Notes: a model not told the origin generated them from the sequence alone. Numbered from the stretch's first letter, positions 17,412-27,209 are shown. The stretch: 64,000 nucleotides of DNA from Bog-473 sp963745665 (GCA_963745665.1 CAVUYE010000002.1:2356001-2420000); one strand, 5' to 3'. A program made the numbers and translations.

Positions 17412-19822
17412 AACGCACCGTCCAGGACCGCACGTCCCTCCACCATGGCCTCGATCTGGGCGCCGGAGTAGCCCAATTCATTCAGGATCTCCATGGTGTG
17501 CTCCCCGCAGGCACACGGGCCCCGCTGGATGACCGGCTCGGAGGGGCTGATGTTGACCAGCAGGCCGGCGTCTTCGAATCGGCCCACATTGCTCGAACGG
17601 GTCTCACTGATCAGGCCCAGTCGCCTGGCGTCGGGATCGTCGAAGAGGTCACGGCAGAAAGACTCGTCGACCACCTCAATCGGCACACCCCCGTCGTCGA
17701 GGGCGGCGAAGGCCTCCGACGCCACGGCGGTCTCGAAGTACGACTCGAGCCAGCTGGCCACCGACTCTGCGTCGTCTCCCGAAGGCTCGCCCGGAATCAA
17801 CATCCCCAGCTTCGCCTGCGCCTGACTCGTGAGGGCGGCCAGGAACACCCACCCGCCGAGCGCGCATTGGTAGAGCCGGTAGTAGGGAGAGAGCCCGAAT
17901 TGATCGCCGTCCACCTGGCCCCAGTCCGGTGTGGTGCCATCCGAATGGATCCACGCATAGGACGTGTGCAGGAGCCCGGCATTGACGATGGAGGTGCTCA
18001 CCGCTTGGCCCTCGCCGGTCCTGTCTCGGTGGTACAGGGCGGTCGTGATGGCGATGGCCGCCAGGAGGGCATTGCCGGTGTCCCCCATGTTGGACCGGCT
18101 CCAGAGCGGTGGGTTGCCGGCGCCGCATGCGCCGTCCTCCCACTCCGTTCCCGTCATGGCCGCGGCGTTCTGATCGGTGCCGGGCAGATCGGATCTGAGA
18201 CCCTTCTCGTAGCCACGCGTATTGCAGTAGACGAGTCGTGGATACCGCTGGCGCAGGGTCTCGTAGTCGAGACCCAACCGGCCGGCCGCTCCGGGCCTCC
18301 AGTTCAGCGTGATCACATCAGAACTCCGCAACAGCTTCTCCAGCACTTCCCTGCCGTCGGGGTTCTTGAGGTTCAACGCGATGCTGCGCTTCCCGCGGTT
18401 CACACCCAGACCCATGTGCGTACCGTTCCAATATTTGTCGTAGAGCGCGTTGACCTTGATGACATCGGCCCCGAGGTCGGCGAGCACACGTCCGGTGAAT
18501 GGCCCCGCGACCCCGAGCCCGAGGTCGAGGACCCGGACGCCGGTCAAGGGGTGCGCGAGCGACTCCTCGGAGCCGAGAGCAGGTCCGGGGCCCCAAGGGG
18601 CGGAACGGGCCTCGGCGAGCACCTCCTCGGTGTGTTGACCCGAGCGGGGAGCCGGCCCGGCGACGGTCCCAGGCGTCGCCGAGAACTCCAGCAATGGCCC
18701 GGCATGCTGAATGAGCCCAACCTCGGGATCGTCGACCTCGACCACGCAGCCATCGGCGAGGAAGGACTTGTCCGCCAGCGCCTCGCTCGGCGGCCTCACC
18801 GTGGTCATCCCAAGACCCGCCTCCTCCCCTGCGGTCACCCACTGGTCGGAGGGGAATTTCTTGAACGCCTCCTCCAGCTGGGGGTACAGGAAGATGCCCG
18901 CCAACAGTCCGTCCGACTCCATGGAGACGCGATCAGGATCGTCCCGGTACGGAGTGTCGAGCCCGATCGATGAGAGTGTGTCCCCTTCGGAGGCGGTCAG
19001 GACCCAGCGGGGACGGAGTGTCCAGTGATGGACCCACTTGCCGTCCGCGCATTCGAAAAGGCCCTCGATCGATCGCGAGTCGACAGGCCACATCCAGTAC
19101 AGCGGCGCATCCGGGTTCTCGACGCGCTGCCAATTCAGGCACGACGCGGCCAATGCGCCCTGCAGCAGCGATGTGGTCACGCGCTGGCCTCGGCCGCTGA
19201 CCTGTCGAGCGCGCAGGGCTGCAGCGATCCCCAGCGTGGCGAAGTACGTCGCACCGATGCTTGGCCACGGGGACCGCGGGAAGATCGGCCCTTCCCGATC
19301 GGCACCACGAACGAGTCCCTCTGGGGCATCGAACTCGGGGTACGGCCCGGGACGGCCGTTGATGAACTCCATCGCCGTCCCCCGTCGCCCCTTCTGGTCA
19401 AAGAGGAGGCCGGTCCGGGCCGCGACAAGCCCGTCGTAGCCGGGACGGTCACGGTGCGCGGGGTGCTCCCCGTAGCCGGTGATCGAACAGGTGATGACCG
19501 CGGGATTGAGACTGCTGAGAGCGTCGTGGTCGATCCCGAGTCGTTCGGTCGTCCCCAACGAGAAGCTGTCAACGACCACATCGGACGCCCGGGCCAGCGC
19601 GTCGAAGTCCCGCCGTCCTTCGGAACTCTGCAGATCGAGGAGGGCACTGCGCTTGCCCCGATTCCAGACCCGGTACCCGGTCTGCTGCGCAAATTGATCG
19701 CCCAAAGGTGGCTCGATGCGAATGACGTCAGCCCCGTTGTCGGCAAGGAACATCGTGGTCATCGGGCCGGCCATACCCCAGGACAGGTCGAGGACGCGCA
19801 ATTGCGCGAATGCTCCAGCCAT
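17408..19822 (-). CDS. Tandem two-domain CaiB-type CoA-transferase
   Basis: 804 residues, twice the family length. Domain 1 (about 1-390) begins LRVLDLSWGMAGPM and has the Asp loop RPGYDGLVAARTG; domain 2 (about 410-790) begins GVRVLDLGLGVAGPFTG with GTDQNAAAMTG. Each keeps an Asp at the position of the CoA-accepting residue. CaiB enzymes normally form interlocked dimers, so a fusion may be an obligate pseudo-dimer. It is the first gene of the operon with DUF35, Ltp2-like, isochorismatase-like, TIGR03084-like and amidohydrolase genes. It probably activates the pathway acid by transfer from another CoA ester. Confidence 0.88.
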   Translation of the reverse strand: MAGAFAQLRVLDLSWGMAGPMTTMFLADNGADVIRIEPPLGDQFAQQTGYRVWNRGKRSALLDLQSSEGRRDFDALARASDVVVDSFSLGTTERLGIDHDALSSLNPAVITCSITGYGEHPAHRDRPGYDGLVAARTGLLFDQKGRRGTAMEFINGRPGPYPEFDAPEGLVRGADREGPIFPRSPWPSIGATYFATLGIAAALRARQVSGRGQRVTTSLLQGALAASCLNWQRVENPDAPLYWMWPVDSRSIEGLFECADGKWVHHWTLRPRWVLTASEGDTLSSIGLDTPYRDDPDRVSMESDGLLAGIFLYPQLEEAFKKFPSDQWVTAGEEAGLGMTTVRPPSEALADKSFLADGCVVEVDDPEVGLIQHAGPLLEFSATPGTVAGPAPRSGQHTEEVLAEARSAPWGPGPALGSEESLAHPLTGVRVLDLGLGVAGPFTGRVLADLGADVIKVNALYDKYWNGTHMGLGVNRGKRSIALNLKNPDGREVLEKLLRSSDVITLNWRPGAAGRLGLDYETLRQRYPRLVYCNTRGYEKGLRSDLPGTDQNAAAMTGTEWEDGACGAGNPPLWSRSNMGDTGNALLAAIAITTALYHRDRTGEGQAVSTSIVNAGLLHTSYAWIHSDGTTPDWGQVDGDQFGLSPYYRLYQCALGGWVFLAALTSQAQAKLGMLIPGEPSGDDAESVASWLESYFETAVASEAFAALDDGGVPIEVVDESFCRDLFDDPDARRLGLISETRSSNVGRFEDAGLLVNISPSEPVIQRGPCACGEHTMEILNELGYSGAQIEAMVEGRAVLDGAL

Positions 19823-19859
19823 ACGACTTCACCCCTTCACGCTCCGGTGATGAGTCGAC

Positions 19860-19875
19860 CATAGCACTTACTATG
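19860..19875. promoter_or_regulatory. Palindrome CATAG-N6-CTATG upstream of the double-CaiB operon
   Basis: A perfect 5-bp inverted repeat with a 6-nt spacer lies 38 bp before the start at 19822, where an operator would be expected. The remaining 19823-20032 bases hold no gene. The cognate regulator is unknown. Confidence 0.4.
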
Positions 19876-20032
19876 TCGGAGATGTCCGCCGTCTCCCCCG
19901 TGGCGTGTGCCGGCGGCTCGGCCCCGGCCGGCCCGAGTCATCGGCGACCGGAGAGGCGATCACCGGACGCCTGGAACTCCGGGCGCCGGGATCGAATACG
20001 AGCGGACTGTCGCCCCCAGTTCGCTCGGTTGC

Positions 20033-20497
20033 TCACACCTGACCGCCACCAGGGAATACCGGCGCGTAGGTCACCACCGCATGAGCAACGACCTCCTCCC
20101 GCCCGGAGCGGTGGATTGCCGTGTCAACGACGCAAGATCTTCTTCCGAACCGAAGGAGACTTCCCTCGACGAGCAACACGCCAACCGGCGCCGGCCTGAG
20201 AAACTCCATTGAGACGGAGCTGGTAAATGCTTCGGAGCCTTTTGGGGAGCGAGAGATGGTGACGAGGTAGGCGATTGTGTCGACCAACGTGAACAGCATC
20301 GGTCCCGCGACCATGCCCCCTGGGCGAGTATGCCCCTCTTCGAATGTGACGCGCGCCACAAGTCGTTGCGCGGACAACTCGTCAATCTCCAGCGCTGCGA
20401 CCGGGCGACCCCCCATCGCCTTGTGGTAGCGAGCAAGGAGCTCCTCGCGGGTGTGGGTGAGCGCCTCGAGACCGTCTGCGGCGCGCGGAACGATCAT
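20033..20497 (-). CDS. Hot-dog-fold thioesterase (PaaI-like)
   Basis: 154 residues from ATG 20497, which overlaps the hydrolase stop as ATGA with GAAGGGA before it. It has a hot-dog core: GGMVAGPMLFTLVDTIAYL (about 58-77) with the acidic residue on the central helix, SVSMEFLRPAP, and a final strand. Such proteins hydrolyse aryl- or acyl-CoA thioesters and often recycle CoA in catabolic operons. It lies downstream of an alpha/beta hydrolase and a TetR gene in one leftward operon. Substrate unknown. Confidence 0.85.
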   Translation of the reverse strand: MIVPRAADGLEALTHTREELLARYHKAMGGRPVAALEIDELSAQRLVARVTFEEGHTRPGGMVAGPMLFTLVDTIAYLVTISRSPKGSEAFTSSVSMEFLRPAPVGVLLVEGSLLRFGRRSCVVDTAIHRSGREEVVAHAVVTYAPVFPGGGQV

Positions 20498-21321
20498 TCT
20501 GGTCCCTTCGAGAGTCTTCGACCCCTCCCAGCCGTGTCGTCGGGGGTCGACAGCGTCGTGCTGCGTCGCACGAACTCCGCAAATTGCTCGGGGTGGCTCA
20601 CATGAGCGGTGTGGCCGGCGCCCGCGACAGTGAACAACTCCGCTCCCAGCAACTTGGCCAGTCTGGTCGCGGCTTCTTGGGCAAAGGGCCACGTCTCAAG
20701 GCCGACGCCGAACAGGGTGGGTACGGTGAGGTCCTCCCAGCGAAATGGCGGACTGAGTCCGATGACGACGTCGCTCTGAAATGCCGCGCCCTCTGCACGC
20801 CGACGCACCTTGAGTTCTTCGGGGAGGCGCCGCCATGCCTTCTCCCCCACCATCGATACGTACACTCGCTCGGCGAGGGCATCCGTGTCGACCTCGACCG
20901 ACATTGCCTCGAGCCCCCGGCGGACCGGCGTGGGCCAGAATTCCATCCAGGGCACCTGAGGCTCCCAGAGGCCGAGTCCCCGGAAACGGCCGGGATGTTG
21001 GATCGCTGCCGACGCGGCCACGACGCATCCAAAACTGTGAGCGACGACCGTGGTGGGTTCATCGTCCATGACGCCGAGCAGGTCGTCAACATGCTGCTCC
21101 AGTACCGCAGGGGTGCCCGCCGGGAGGGATTCGCCGTAGCCCCGGCGGTCATACTCGACGACCCTGAGATCGGGCAGGTGTTCCACTACCGGCAGAAAAC
21201 TCTTCGCTCGATCCATGGCGCCATGGACCAACACCACGTTGGACACGGCGGGATCGCGAGGTCCTTGTTGTGTGACGGCGATGCTCACGTCGATTGCTCT
21301 GCCGATCAATCGGTCGATCAC
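20494..21321 (-). CDS. Alpha/beta hydrolase
   Basis: 275 residues. The oxyanion region is LVHGAMDRAKS (about 31), the nucleophile elbow is AHSFGC (Ser about 96), and a late His is in GAGHTAHVSHPEQF (about 243). Cytosolic, with no signal peptide. It overlaps the TetR stop and the thioesterase start by ATGA on both sides, so the three are tightly coupled. It may cleave an ester or a C-C bond in a ring-opened product. Confidence 0.85.
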   Translation of the reverse strand: MIDRLIGRAIDVSIAVTQQGPRDPAVSNVVLVHGAMDRAKSFLPVVEHLPDLRVVEYDRRGYGESLPAGTPAVLEQHVDDLLGVMDDEPTTVVAHSFGCVVAASAAIQHPGRFRGLGLWEPQVPWMEFWPTPVRRGLEAMSVEVDTDALAERVYVSMVGEKAWRRLPEELKVRRRAEGAAFQSDVVIGLSPPFRWEDLTVPTLFGVGLETWPFAQEAATRLAKLLGAELFTVAGAGHTAHVSHPEQFAEFVRRSTTLSTPDDTAGRGRRLSKGPE

Positions 21322-21977
21322 GCGCTCGGATCACCGAAAATCGAGTGAAGGATGGCATCGAGCGTGAACCGAAATACCCGGTCAAGGTCGACCTCTTGTT
21401 GGAGTGTGGTGCTCATTGTTTCGTCGATCTCCGCGTCCCCTTGGGCCCACACCTGCGCGCCGCGCATCCGGTAGTCGGGTGAGAGTGCATCTTCCAGCAC
21501 GATGAATCCACCCAGATGGAGCAGTATGGTCGTCACGGCAAAGGCCGCCTCTTCACCATGCAGACCACTGGCGGTCAGTTCGCGGGCCAGCACCGCTTGA
21601 GCCTTCGTGAAGATGGCCTCACCACGGCCCTGTGTCTTCGAGAGCGCTATGAGCTGGGGATGAGCCCGTACCTCTCGTAGGAGAGCGTTCGAAATGGACG
21701 CAATGCGCTCGGCCGGCGTGCGGCCGCGGGGCGAGATACTGCCGAACTGATCGGTGATCTCCCCGATCAACCTGTTGAAGAGCTCGTCCCGGTTGCCGAC
21801 GTGCCAGTACACGGTCGGGGTCCCGACGCCGAGTTCGGCAGCCAGCTTGCGCATGCTGAATGCTTCGACCCCGCTCTCCTCGATCATCTGCATGGCTGTG
21901 GCCAGCACCTTGTCGCCCGTGATGGAGGGAGCGGTGCTGACCACTTCAGCCGGGCCTGTCTTTCCTTTCTGCACCAC
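21318..21977 (-). CDS. TetR-family regulator of the hydrolase/thioesterase operon
   Basis: 219 residues. Helix-turn-helix at about 33-66 (MRKLAAELGVGTPTVYWHVGN), followed by a C-terminal domain with LLHLGGFIVLEDAL. It starts GTG at 21977 (or GTG 21974) after AGGAAG. It is the first gene of an operon with the hydrolase and thioesterase it overlaps, suggesting autoregulation with its targets. The inducer is unknown. Confidence 0.87.
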   Translation of the reverse strand: MVQKGKTGPAEVVSTAPSITGDKVLATAMQMIEESGVEAFSMRKLAAELGVGTPTVYWHVGNRDELFNRLIGEITDQFGSISPRGRTPAERIASISNALLREVRAHPQLIALSKTQGRGEAIFTKAQAVLARELTASGLHGEEAAFAVTTILLHLGGFIVLEDALSPDYRMRGAQVWAQGDAEIDETMSTTLQQEVDLDRVFRFTLDAILHSIFGDPSA

Positions 21978-22023
21978 GACTTCCTAGCTCAGTTCCCCGA
22001 GCCAACCGGGCGGCGGCACGACG

Positions 22024-22446
22024 CTATTTGAAGTCTCTCGGATCGGGCACGCCAGGCGGTGTGCCCTCGTGGTACTCCACGAACTCCAACAGATAGCCGT
22101 CAAAATCCTTCACATAGGCCATCGTCACAGGCCAGCGCTCGAGCCGACTCGGGGGCGACACCGATTCGCACCCCGCGGCAATAGCCTTGTCGTACAACGC
22201 CACGCAATCGTCGGTGTTCACGTAGAGCTTCCACATGGCAGTTCCCATGTCGATCGGACCGTCCTGGTCGAGGTGTTGAGCGAGCTGCATGCGACTGCCC
22301 CCCGCAGGGGACTGCAGCACTGCTTCCTTGATGTTCGGGATCTCGGTTCGGCTCTGCACCGGGATACCAATGACGCCCTCCCAGAAGTCAATAGCCCGCT
22401 CGAGATCACTGACGTAGATGCAGTACTGAGAAAGAATCGACACCAT
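22024..22446 (-). CDS. VOC-superfamily (glyoxalase-like) protein
   Basis: 140 residues. It has the paired beta-alpha-beta-beta-beta motif of the vicinal oxygen chelate fold (YCIYVSDLERAIDFWEGVIG and later YVKDFDGYLLEFVEY, with metal-ligand Glu in the second). The start is well set by AAAGGAGAT. It is separate from the amidohydrolase pair by 135 bp and from the TetR operon by 46 bp. It could be a dioxygenase, isomerase or lyase; the fold alone does not decide. Confidence 0.8.
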   Translation of the reverse strand: MVSILSQYCIYVSDLERAIDFWEGVIGIPVQSRTEIPNIKEAVLQSPAGGSRMQLAQHLDQDGPIDMGTAMWKLYVNTDDCVALYDKAIAAGCESVSPPSRLERWPVTMAYVKDFDGYLLEFVEYHEGTPPGVPDPRDFK

Positions 22447-22581
22447 TGCACTATCTCCTTTCGTACGATCGGGTCACGAGCCAATCATCATTCCCTTGAC
22501 GAGATCTCAGCTTCGCTCGTACACAGCTCCCCCTTGGAAACGCTCCACGATCGTAGGTGGAGACGGACCGAGGACTCTCTA

Positions 22582-23856
22582 CTACTCAGAGACGGTCACG
22601 GGAAGAACCTCCACACCGGACAACCACGGTCGACCGGCCGCTTCGACGTCTTTCCACTTCTGGAGGTCCACCTCGCCGGTCTGCCCGAGATCCTCCGGAG
22701 TGGGCCCGACGCGATCGGCCAGAGACTGCAGCTTGCCGATATCGAAGTTGTAGACCTCTGCCGCAGTGAGCCCGAGGATCTTTCGCGCGTCGTCAACCGG
22801 ACAATCCCAGAAGGTGTCGCGGAGCCACTGGCGTGTGTGCGGCCATGTACCTTCGGGGTGGGGGAAGTCGTTACCCCACATGATGTTGCCGACGCCGATT
22901 TCGAAGCGACGCGCGATTTCGCGGCGGCGTGTGTTGGACGACCCGATGAAGACATTGCGGTCGAAGTACTCGCTCGGGAGCATCTTCAACTTCGGGGCAA
23001 TGTCCCCCATCTTCTTGGTGGCGTGCTCGTTCATGTACGCGATGTCGGATCTCCACAGGAGGTCGGCTGCCCACCACGACCCTCCCTCAGTAATGGCAAA
23101 CTTGAGGCCGGGGTGGCGCTCGAAGCCACCGGACCAGAGCAGGAACCACATCGGCCGCATCGTCCAGAAGATGGTCTCGTTGGCGTAGATGCCGAGATCG
23201 GCCCCGATCTCCTCGCGCGGTGCGGGTCCCGTGTGGGTGTGGACGACCATCTCGAGTTCCTCTCACACGGTCCAGATCGGCTCGTATCGGGGGTCATTGT
23301 ACGGAGCGTAGGGACGCCACATCGCGGGAATGAGGACTCCACCCAAGCCGGAGGTCTTGGCCCTCCGGATCTCGGCAACGGCAGCATCAATGTCGTGGAG
23401 AATGGGAACGATCGCCAGGCCGCACCGACGTTCCGGACTGTCGCTGCACAGTTCGGCCAGCCAGCGGTTGTGGGCCTGGGCCCCTGCCATCAGCAGTGTC
23501 GGGTCGTACTCCCCACTCGCACCCAGGCCGGCGCCGAACGGGGCTGACGCACCTCCCAACACTGCGTCAGCGTCGGGGAAGATGACCTCGCCCACCACGC
23601 CGTCTGCCTCGAGCTCAGCGTCGCGGCGAGCGGCATCCCATCCGCCGCGGAGCCCCTCCTCGTTCTCGTCGTACCAGTCCTTCACGAACTCAAGCTTTTC
23701 CACCTCGGCGTTCATTGGGGCGCGGAGTGCAGCACGCTGCTCCAGGTCTTGGTCGAAAGCTTCCCGGTACCGAGGTTCGAGATACTCCTTGTACTGGGCA
23801 TCGGGGAGGCCCGCGTGGGTGTCGGACGAGATAATCAAGTAGTTCTCGGTCACCAC
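22582..23856 (-). pseudogene. Amidohydrolase with an in-frame TGA
   Basis: Two parts in the same frame join across a TGA at 23265-23263: the upstream part ends YEPIWTV, the downstream continues EELEMVVHTHTGP. In the paralogue at 23850-25073 the same stretch reads IWAACQDLDMPVNNHSG, so TGA stands where that gene has Cys. Read through, the protein is about 424 residues with ISSDTHAG at the N-terminus and MWGNDFPHPEG at the C-terminus. Start GTG 23856, which overlaps the upstream stop after GGAGGAG. As written the mRNA would yield a 197-residue fragment, with restart at ATG 23250 possible. Confidence 0.8.
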
Positions 23857-25073
23857 GGCTTCACATCTCCTCCCGCAAAGGCAAGCGAATGGGAATCGGC
23901 AGGTACGGTCTCGAGCGGCACGTTTACCTCGTCGAAGCTGGGCCCAACCCGAGCGGCGACAGCAGCAAGTTCTTCGAGATCGAAGCCGTAGACGCGGGCG
24001 GCATTGCCGCCGAGCATCGGCCCGACCTCATCGGTGTCGATCCCGGCAAATGTATAGCGCAGGGCTTCAGTGGTGTAGGGGTACGTTCCCTCGATGTGCG
24101 GGTAGTCCTGGCCCCACATGATCTTGTCGATGCCGATGTCGTAGCGTAGGGGCGCTTCGTTGGGACGGAGAAAGCTTGCCCCGACGAAGCAGTTGTTTCT
24201 CCAGTAGAAGCTCGGCGGCTCGGGGATCTCCTTGACCAGCTCGGCACCGAAATGGGCCTCTGCGTTCCCGATGTCGGTGAAGCGGCTGTACTGGTGGTCG
24301 AGCATGTTGAGCGTGGCGGGAATCCAACCCGATGATTGCTCAGTGAGCACCAGTTTCAGGCGCGGATAGCGGGCAAAGACGCCCCCAAATGCCATGTGCC
24401 AGAAGACCCGATGGGAGAACCAGCCGAGTTCCACCATGAAGATGGCCATGGAAGCCAGATGTTCGCCCATCTCGGGGCCGGCGGCGCCGGAATGGTTGTT
24501 CACCGGCATGTCGAGATCCTGGCAAGCGGCCCAGATCGGCTCGTAGTCAGGGGCGCAGAGCGGTGGGAGACCCGAGTCGGGCGGCACGCCCGGCAGCAGG
24601 ATCCCGCCGAAGAGACCGCGTTCTCGCGCCCAGGTGATCTCCTCAACGGCGTCGTCGACGTCGTTGAGGAAGATCTGCGCCATGCCGGCACGCCGCCCCG
24701 GCGTTTCCGCACAGAAGTCGGCCATCCACCGGTTGTGCGCCCGAAGGCCGGCCCAGCGAAGCTCGTAAGTGTCCGAGGTCGGCGGCCGTGCCAGGAGATT
24801 GCCGGATGGGAAGAAGGGCGGAATCGTGTTCGGGAACAGAACTTCTGCGACGACGCCATCGTCCTCGAGCTCGCGGAGTCGGGCGGCCGAATCCCAATTG
24901 CGATAGGCCGTCTCGCCTCGGAGGTCGGCGTACGGATTCACATAGGACTTCGCCCATACATCGAACTCGTCGAGATAACGGTGCTCGAGGTAGTCCCGGT
25001 AGTCCAGCATCTCGGCGCCGGCGTGACCGTCGGCGGAAATCACGATGTAACGGTCGTCGGCGAGTGGCTGCAT
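23850..25073 (-). CDS. Amidohydrolase family (PF04909-like TIM barrel)
   Basis: 407 residues. DxH motif ISADGHAG at about 12, His in VNNHSGAAGP (about 195), C-terminal Asp motif MWGQDYPHIEGTYPY. It is close to the amidohydrolase at 10.8 kb and to the split gene downstream, which it overlaps by 7 bp. It heads this leftward pair, and its promoter region contains a symmetric TATAGT/TACTAT element (25101-25116). Substrate unknown. Confidence 0.87.
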   Translation of the reverse strand: MQPLADDRYIVISADGHAGAEMLDYRDYLEHRYLDEFDVWAKSYVNPYADLRGETAYRNWDSAARLRELEDDGVVAEVLFPNTIPPFFPSGNLLARPPTSDTYELRWAGLRAHNRWMADFCAETPGRRAGMAQIFLNDVDDAVEEITWARERGLFGGILLPGVPPDSGLPPLCAPDYEPIWAACQDLDMPVNNHSGAAGPEMGEHLASMAIFMVELGWFSHRVFWHMAFGGVFARYPRLKLVLTEQSSGWIPATLNMLDHQYSRFTDIGNAEAHFGAELVKEIPEPPSFYWRNNCFVGASFLRPNEAPLRYDIGIDKIMWGQDYPHIEGTYPYTTEALRYTFAGIDTDEVGPMLGGNAARVYGFDLEELAAVAARVGPSFDEVNVPLETVPADSHSLAFAGGDVKPW

Positions 25074-25100
25074 CTCATACCCCCCAAAGGGCCTATGACA

Positions 25101-25116
25101 GCGTTATAGTACAAAC
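25101..25116. promoter_or_regulatory. Symmetric AT-rich element between divergent genes
   Basis: GCGTTATAGTACAAAC holds TATAGT (25105-25110) for the rightward SDR gene and TACTAT (25111-25106) on the minus strand for the leftward amidohydrolase pair. It is a candidate bidirectional -10 region; no start codon lies 6-8 nt downstream on either side. Confidence 0.4.
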
Positions 25117-25225
25117 ACAAATCATATGCAATCATTGGTTTGTCGTCACTGCGTGGGCGGGAAGCGTGGGTCCGACGGAGTGGTGCCGGCCTGCGAGTCC
25201 GCACGTCAAACAAGAGGAGGTCGAG

Positions 25226-26150
25226 ATGAAAGACGTCGTCGGCAAGGTCGCAGTTGTCACAGGTGGGGGGCAGGGCATAGGGCGGGCGTTGGCCGAGCGC
25301 TTCGGTGCCGAGGGGATGAAGGTGGTCGTGGCGGATGTCGTTCCCGCGTTGGTCGAAGCGACGGCCAGCGAGTTGACGGACAACGGTCTCGAGGTGATCG
25401 GCGTGGTGACCGACGTCACCTCACTCGAATCGGTTGAGGCCCTGCGCGATGCGACCCTGGAGCGATATGGGGCGGTCCATCTCGTCTGCAACAACGCGGG
25501 GATCGGCTCCGGGTCCGAGGGTCAGCTGTGGGAACACCATGTCAATGACTGGCGCTGGTCCCTCGACGTCAATGTGATGGGCGTGGTGAACGGTATCCAC
25601 GCATTCGTTCCCACCCTCCTCGCGCAGGGTGAGGAGGGTCACGTCGTGAACACGACGTCCAGCAACGGCGGCTTCACCCCTCTCATCAACAGCGCCGTCT
25701 ACGCGACCACGAAAGCAGCAGTCACTACCATCACCGAGTGCCTCTGGGGCCAGCTCCGCGAGATAGGAGCGAAGGTCAGCGCATCGTTGCTCTACCCGTC
25801 GACGTTCTCACCGGGGATGCTCAACACCGGCATCTGGCGACCAGGCGCCAATCGCCCCAAGCAATATGACCGGCCGGGGGCACCACCGCAGGAGGGCCGC
25901 GGACGCGTTGGGCGCCTACCTGCAGCGCATGGAAGCGGCCGGCTTGGAGGTCCAGTTTGCACCCTTGTCGGAGGTGGCCGACATCTGCTTCGAGGGGATC
26001 ATCAACGACACGTTCTGGATCACTGTTCCCAACGACCGCCAACAACAGAAGATACGGGACCGCGCCGCGTCACAGATCGACCGCAGCCCCCCTGAGTACC
26101 TTCTCGAGGCCAACATGATGACGTCCAAACCGATCGACGCGAAGAACTGA
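25226..26150 (+). pseudogene. Short-chain dehydrogenase/reductase, +1 frameshift near 25901
   Basis: The start ATG 25226 follows AGAGGAGG. NAD(P)-binding TGGGQGIG (residues about 13-20), NNAGIG and the catalytic YATTK with an upstream Ser are visible, so it is a classical SDR of about 307 residues once repaired. The frame changes in CGCGGACGCG (25899-25908); removing one G gives a continuation DALGAYLQRMEAAGL in the frame that ends at 26150. The catalytic residues lie before the break. It heads a rightward group with an EthD-like protein and an alpha/beta hydrolase. Confidence 0.82.
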
Positions 26151-26202
26151 CCGGAGCCGAGCGCAAACTGGAAGTTCCCAAGAGAAGAGAGAGCAGACTT
26201 CG

Positions 26203-26487
26203 ATGATACGGATGAGCGTCCTCTACCCCACAACCGAAGGTTACGTCTTCGATCACGACTATTACCGGGACCACCACGTGCCCCTGGCTCTCCGGACATG
26301 GGGACTCGAGCGGGCCGAGATCGACAAGGGTGTCGATGGCCCGTACATCGCAGCCGTCCACTTTCGGTTCGATTCCCGCGAGGCGATGGCTGCAGCCTTG
26401 TCGGGTGAGGACTCGACGCAGGTTACGGCCGATGTGGCGAACTACACCAACATCACACCCGTCGTCCAGATCAGCGAGATCGTCTGA
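26203..26487 (+). CDS. EthD-family small protein
   Basis: 94 residues, dimeric alpha-beta barrel (ferredoxin-like) fold. Features are an N-terminal MSVLYPTTEG strand, the DHDYYRDHHVPLA segment with conserved His pair typical of EthD domains, and a C-terminal TNITPVVQISEI strand. EthD proteins accompany ring-degradation or polyketide gene sets, and their reaction is often undefined. It lies 52 bp after the SDR and 53 bp before the hydrolase, probably in one transcript. Confidence 0.75.
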   Translation: MIRMSVLYPTTEGYVFDHDYYRDHHVPLALRTWGLERAEIDKGVDGPYIAAVHFRFDSREAMAAALSGEDSTQVTADVANYTNITPVVQISEIV

Positions 26488-26540
26488 GGTCTGTCGGTGC
26501 CCGCCTGGTCACGCGCCGCCGACGCAGCGGCCGAGGGTAA

Positions 26541-27209
26541 ATGACACGAATCGTGTTGGTACACGGGGCGTGGCACGGCGCTTGGTGCTGGGACGGCGTG
26601 GTGGCCGAACTGGGCGCCCGGCAGATCGAGTCAAGCGCAGTCGAGCTGCCCTTTACCGGCTTCGCGGACGACGTGGACGTTGTCCGCTCAGCTGTCGCAT
26701 CCGCAGGCCAGGGAGTCGTCGTGTGCGCGCACTCGTATGGTGGGGCGGTGGTAAGCCAAGCAGTCACGCAGTTGACGAATGTCGGTCACCTTGTCTACCT
26801 GGCCGCGTTCGTCAACACCGGAGGCGCATCTGCCCTGACCGAACGCCCGATCTCGCTCCTCGAGGCCATCGTTCCGGCCGGAGCGCAGTGCTCCTTCGAT
26901 CCCCGCTTCGCCCAGTCGATCTTCTATGGCGACAGTCAGCCCGAGACCGTCGCCGCCATTGCGCCTCGCCTCCGTCCAATGGTTCTGGACGCTGCCGCCA
27001 TAGCCGTAACTCCATCTGCCCCCCGCACGGTCCCATCGACATACATCGTGTGTTCTCAAGACGGAGCCATCCCTCCTGAAGCGCAACTCCAGATGGCGCA
27101 AGGGCTGGACCGTGTTGTCGTCTGGCCCACCGACCACTCGCCTTTCTTGACTCGTCCCGGCGACGTGGCGGATCTGCTGGAGCTCATACTGACCGCAGAG
27201 TACCCATAA
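26541..27209 (+). CDS. Alpha/beta hydrolase (plant methyl-esterase-like type)
   Basis: 222 residues. LVHGAWHGAWCW (about 6-17), nucleophile elbow AHSYGG (Ser about 65), and late His in PTDHSPFLTRP (about 198). The short cap and HGAWHG motif match the salicylate-esterase-like subgroup. It probably cleaves a carboxylic ester. Downstream, 27210-27422 holds no gene; a TATAGT at 27257-27262 and TAGTAT at 27357-27362 are weak promoter candidates for the next gene. Confidence 0.85.
   Translation: MTRIVLVHGAWHGAWCWDGVVAELGARQIESSAVELPFTGFADDVDVVRSAVASAGQGVVVCAHSYGGAVVSQAVTQLTNVGHLVYLAAFVNTGGASALTERPISLLEAIVPAGAQCSFDPRFAQSIFYGDSQPETVAAIAPRLRPMVLDAAAIAVTPSAPRTVPSTYIVCSQDGAIPPEAQLQMAQGLDRVVVWPTDHSPFLTRPGDVADLLELILTAEYP

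Noticed and set aside
23263..23265. Selenocysteine decoding of the TGA
   Set aside because: No convincing hairpin directly 3' of the codon, no selenium genes in the window, and a simple nonsense change or base error is more economical.
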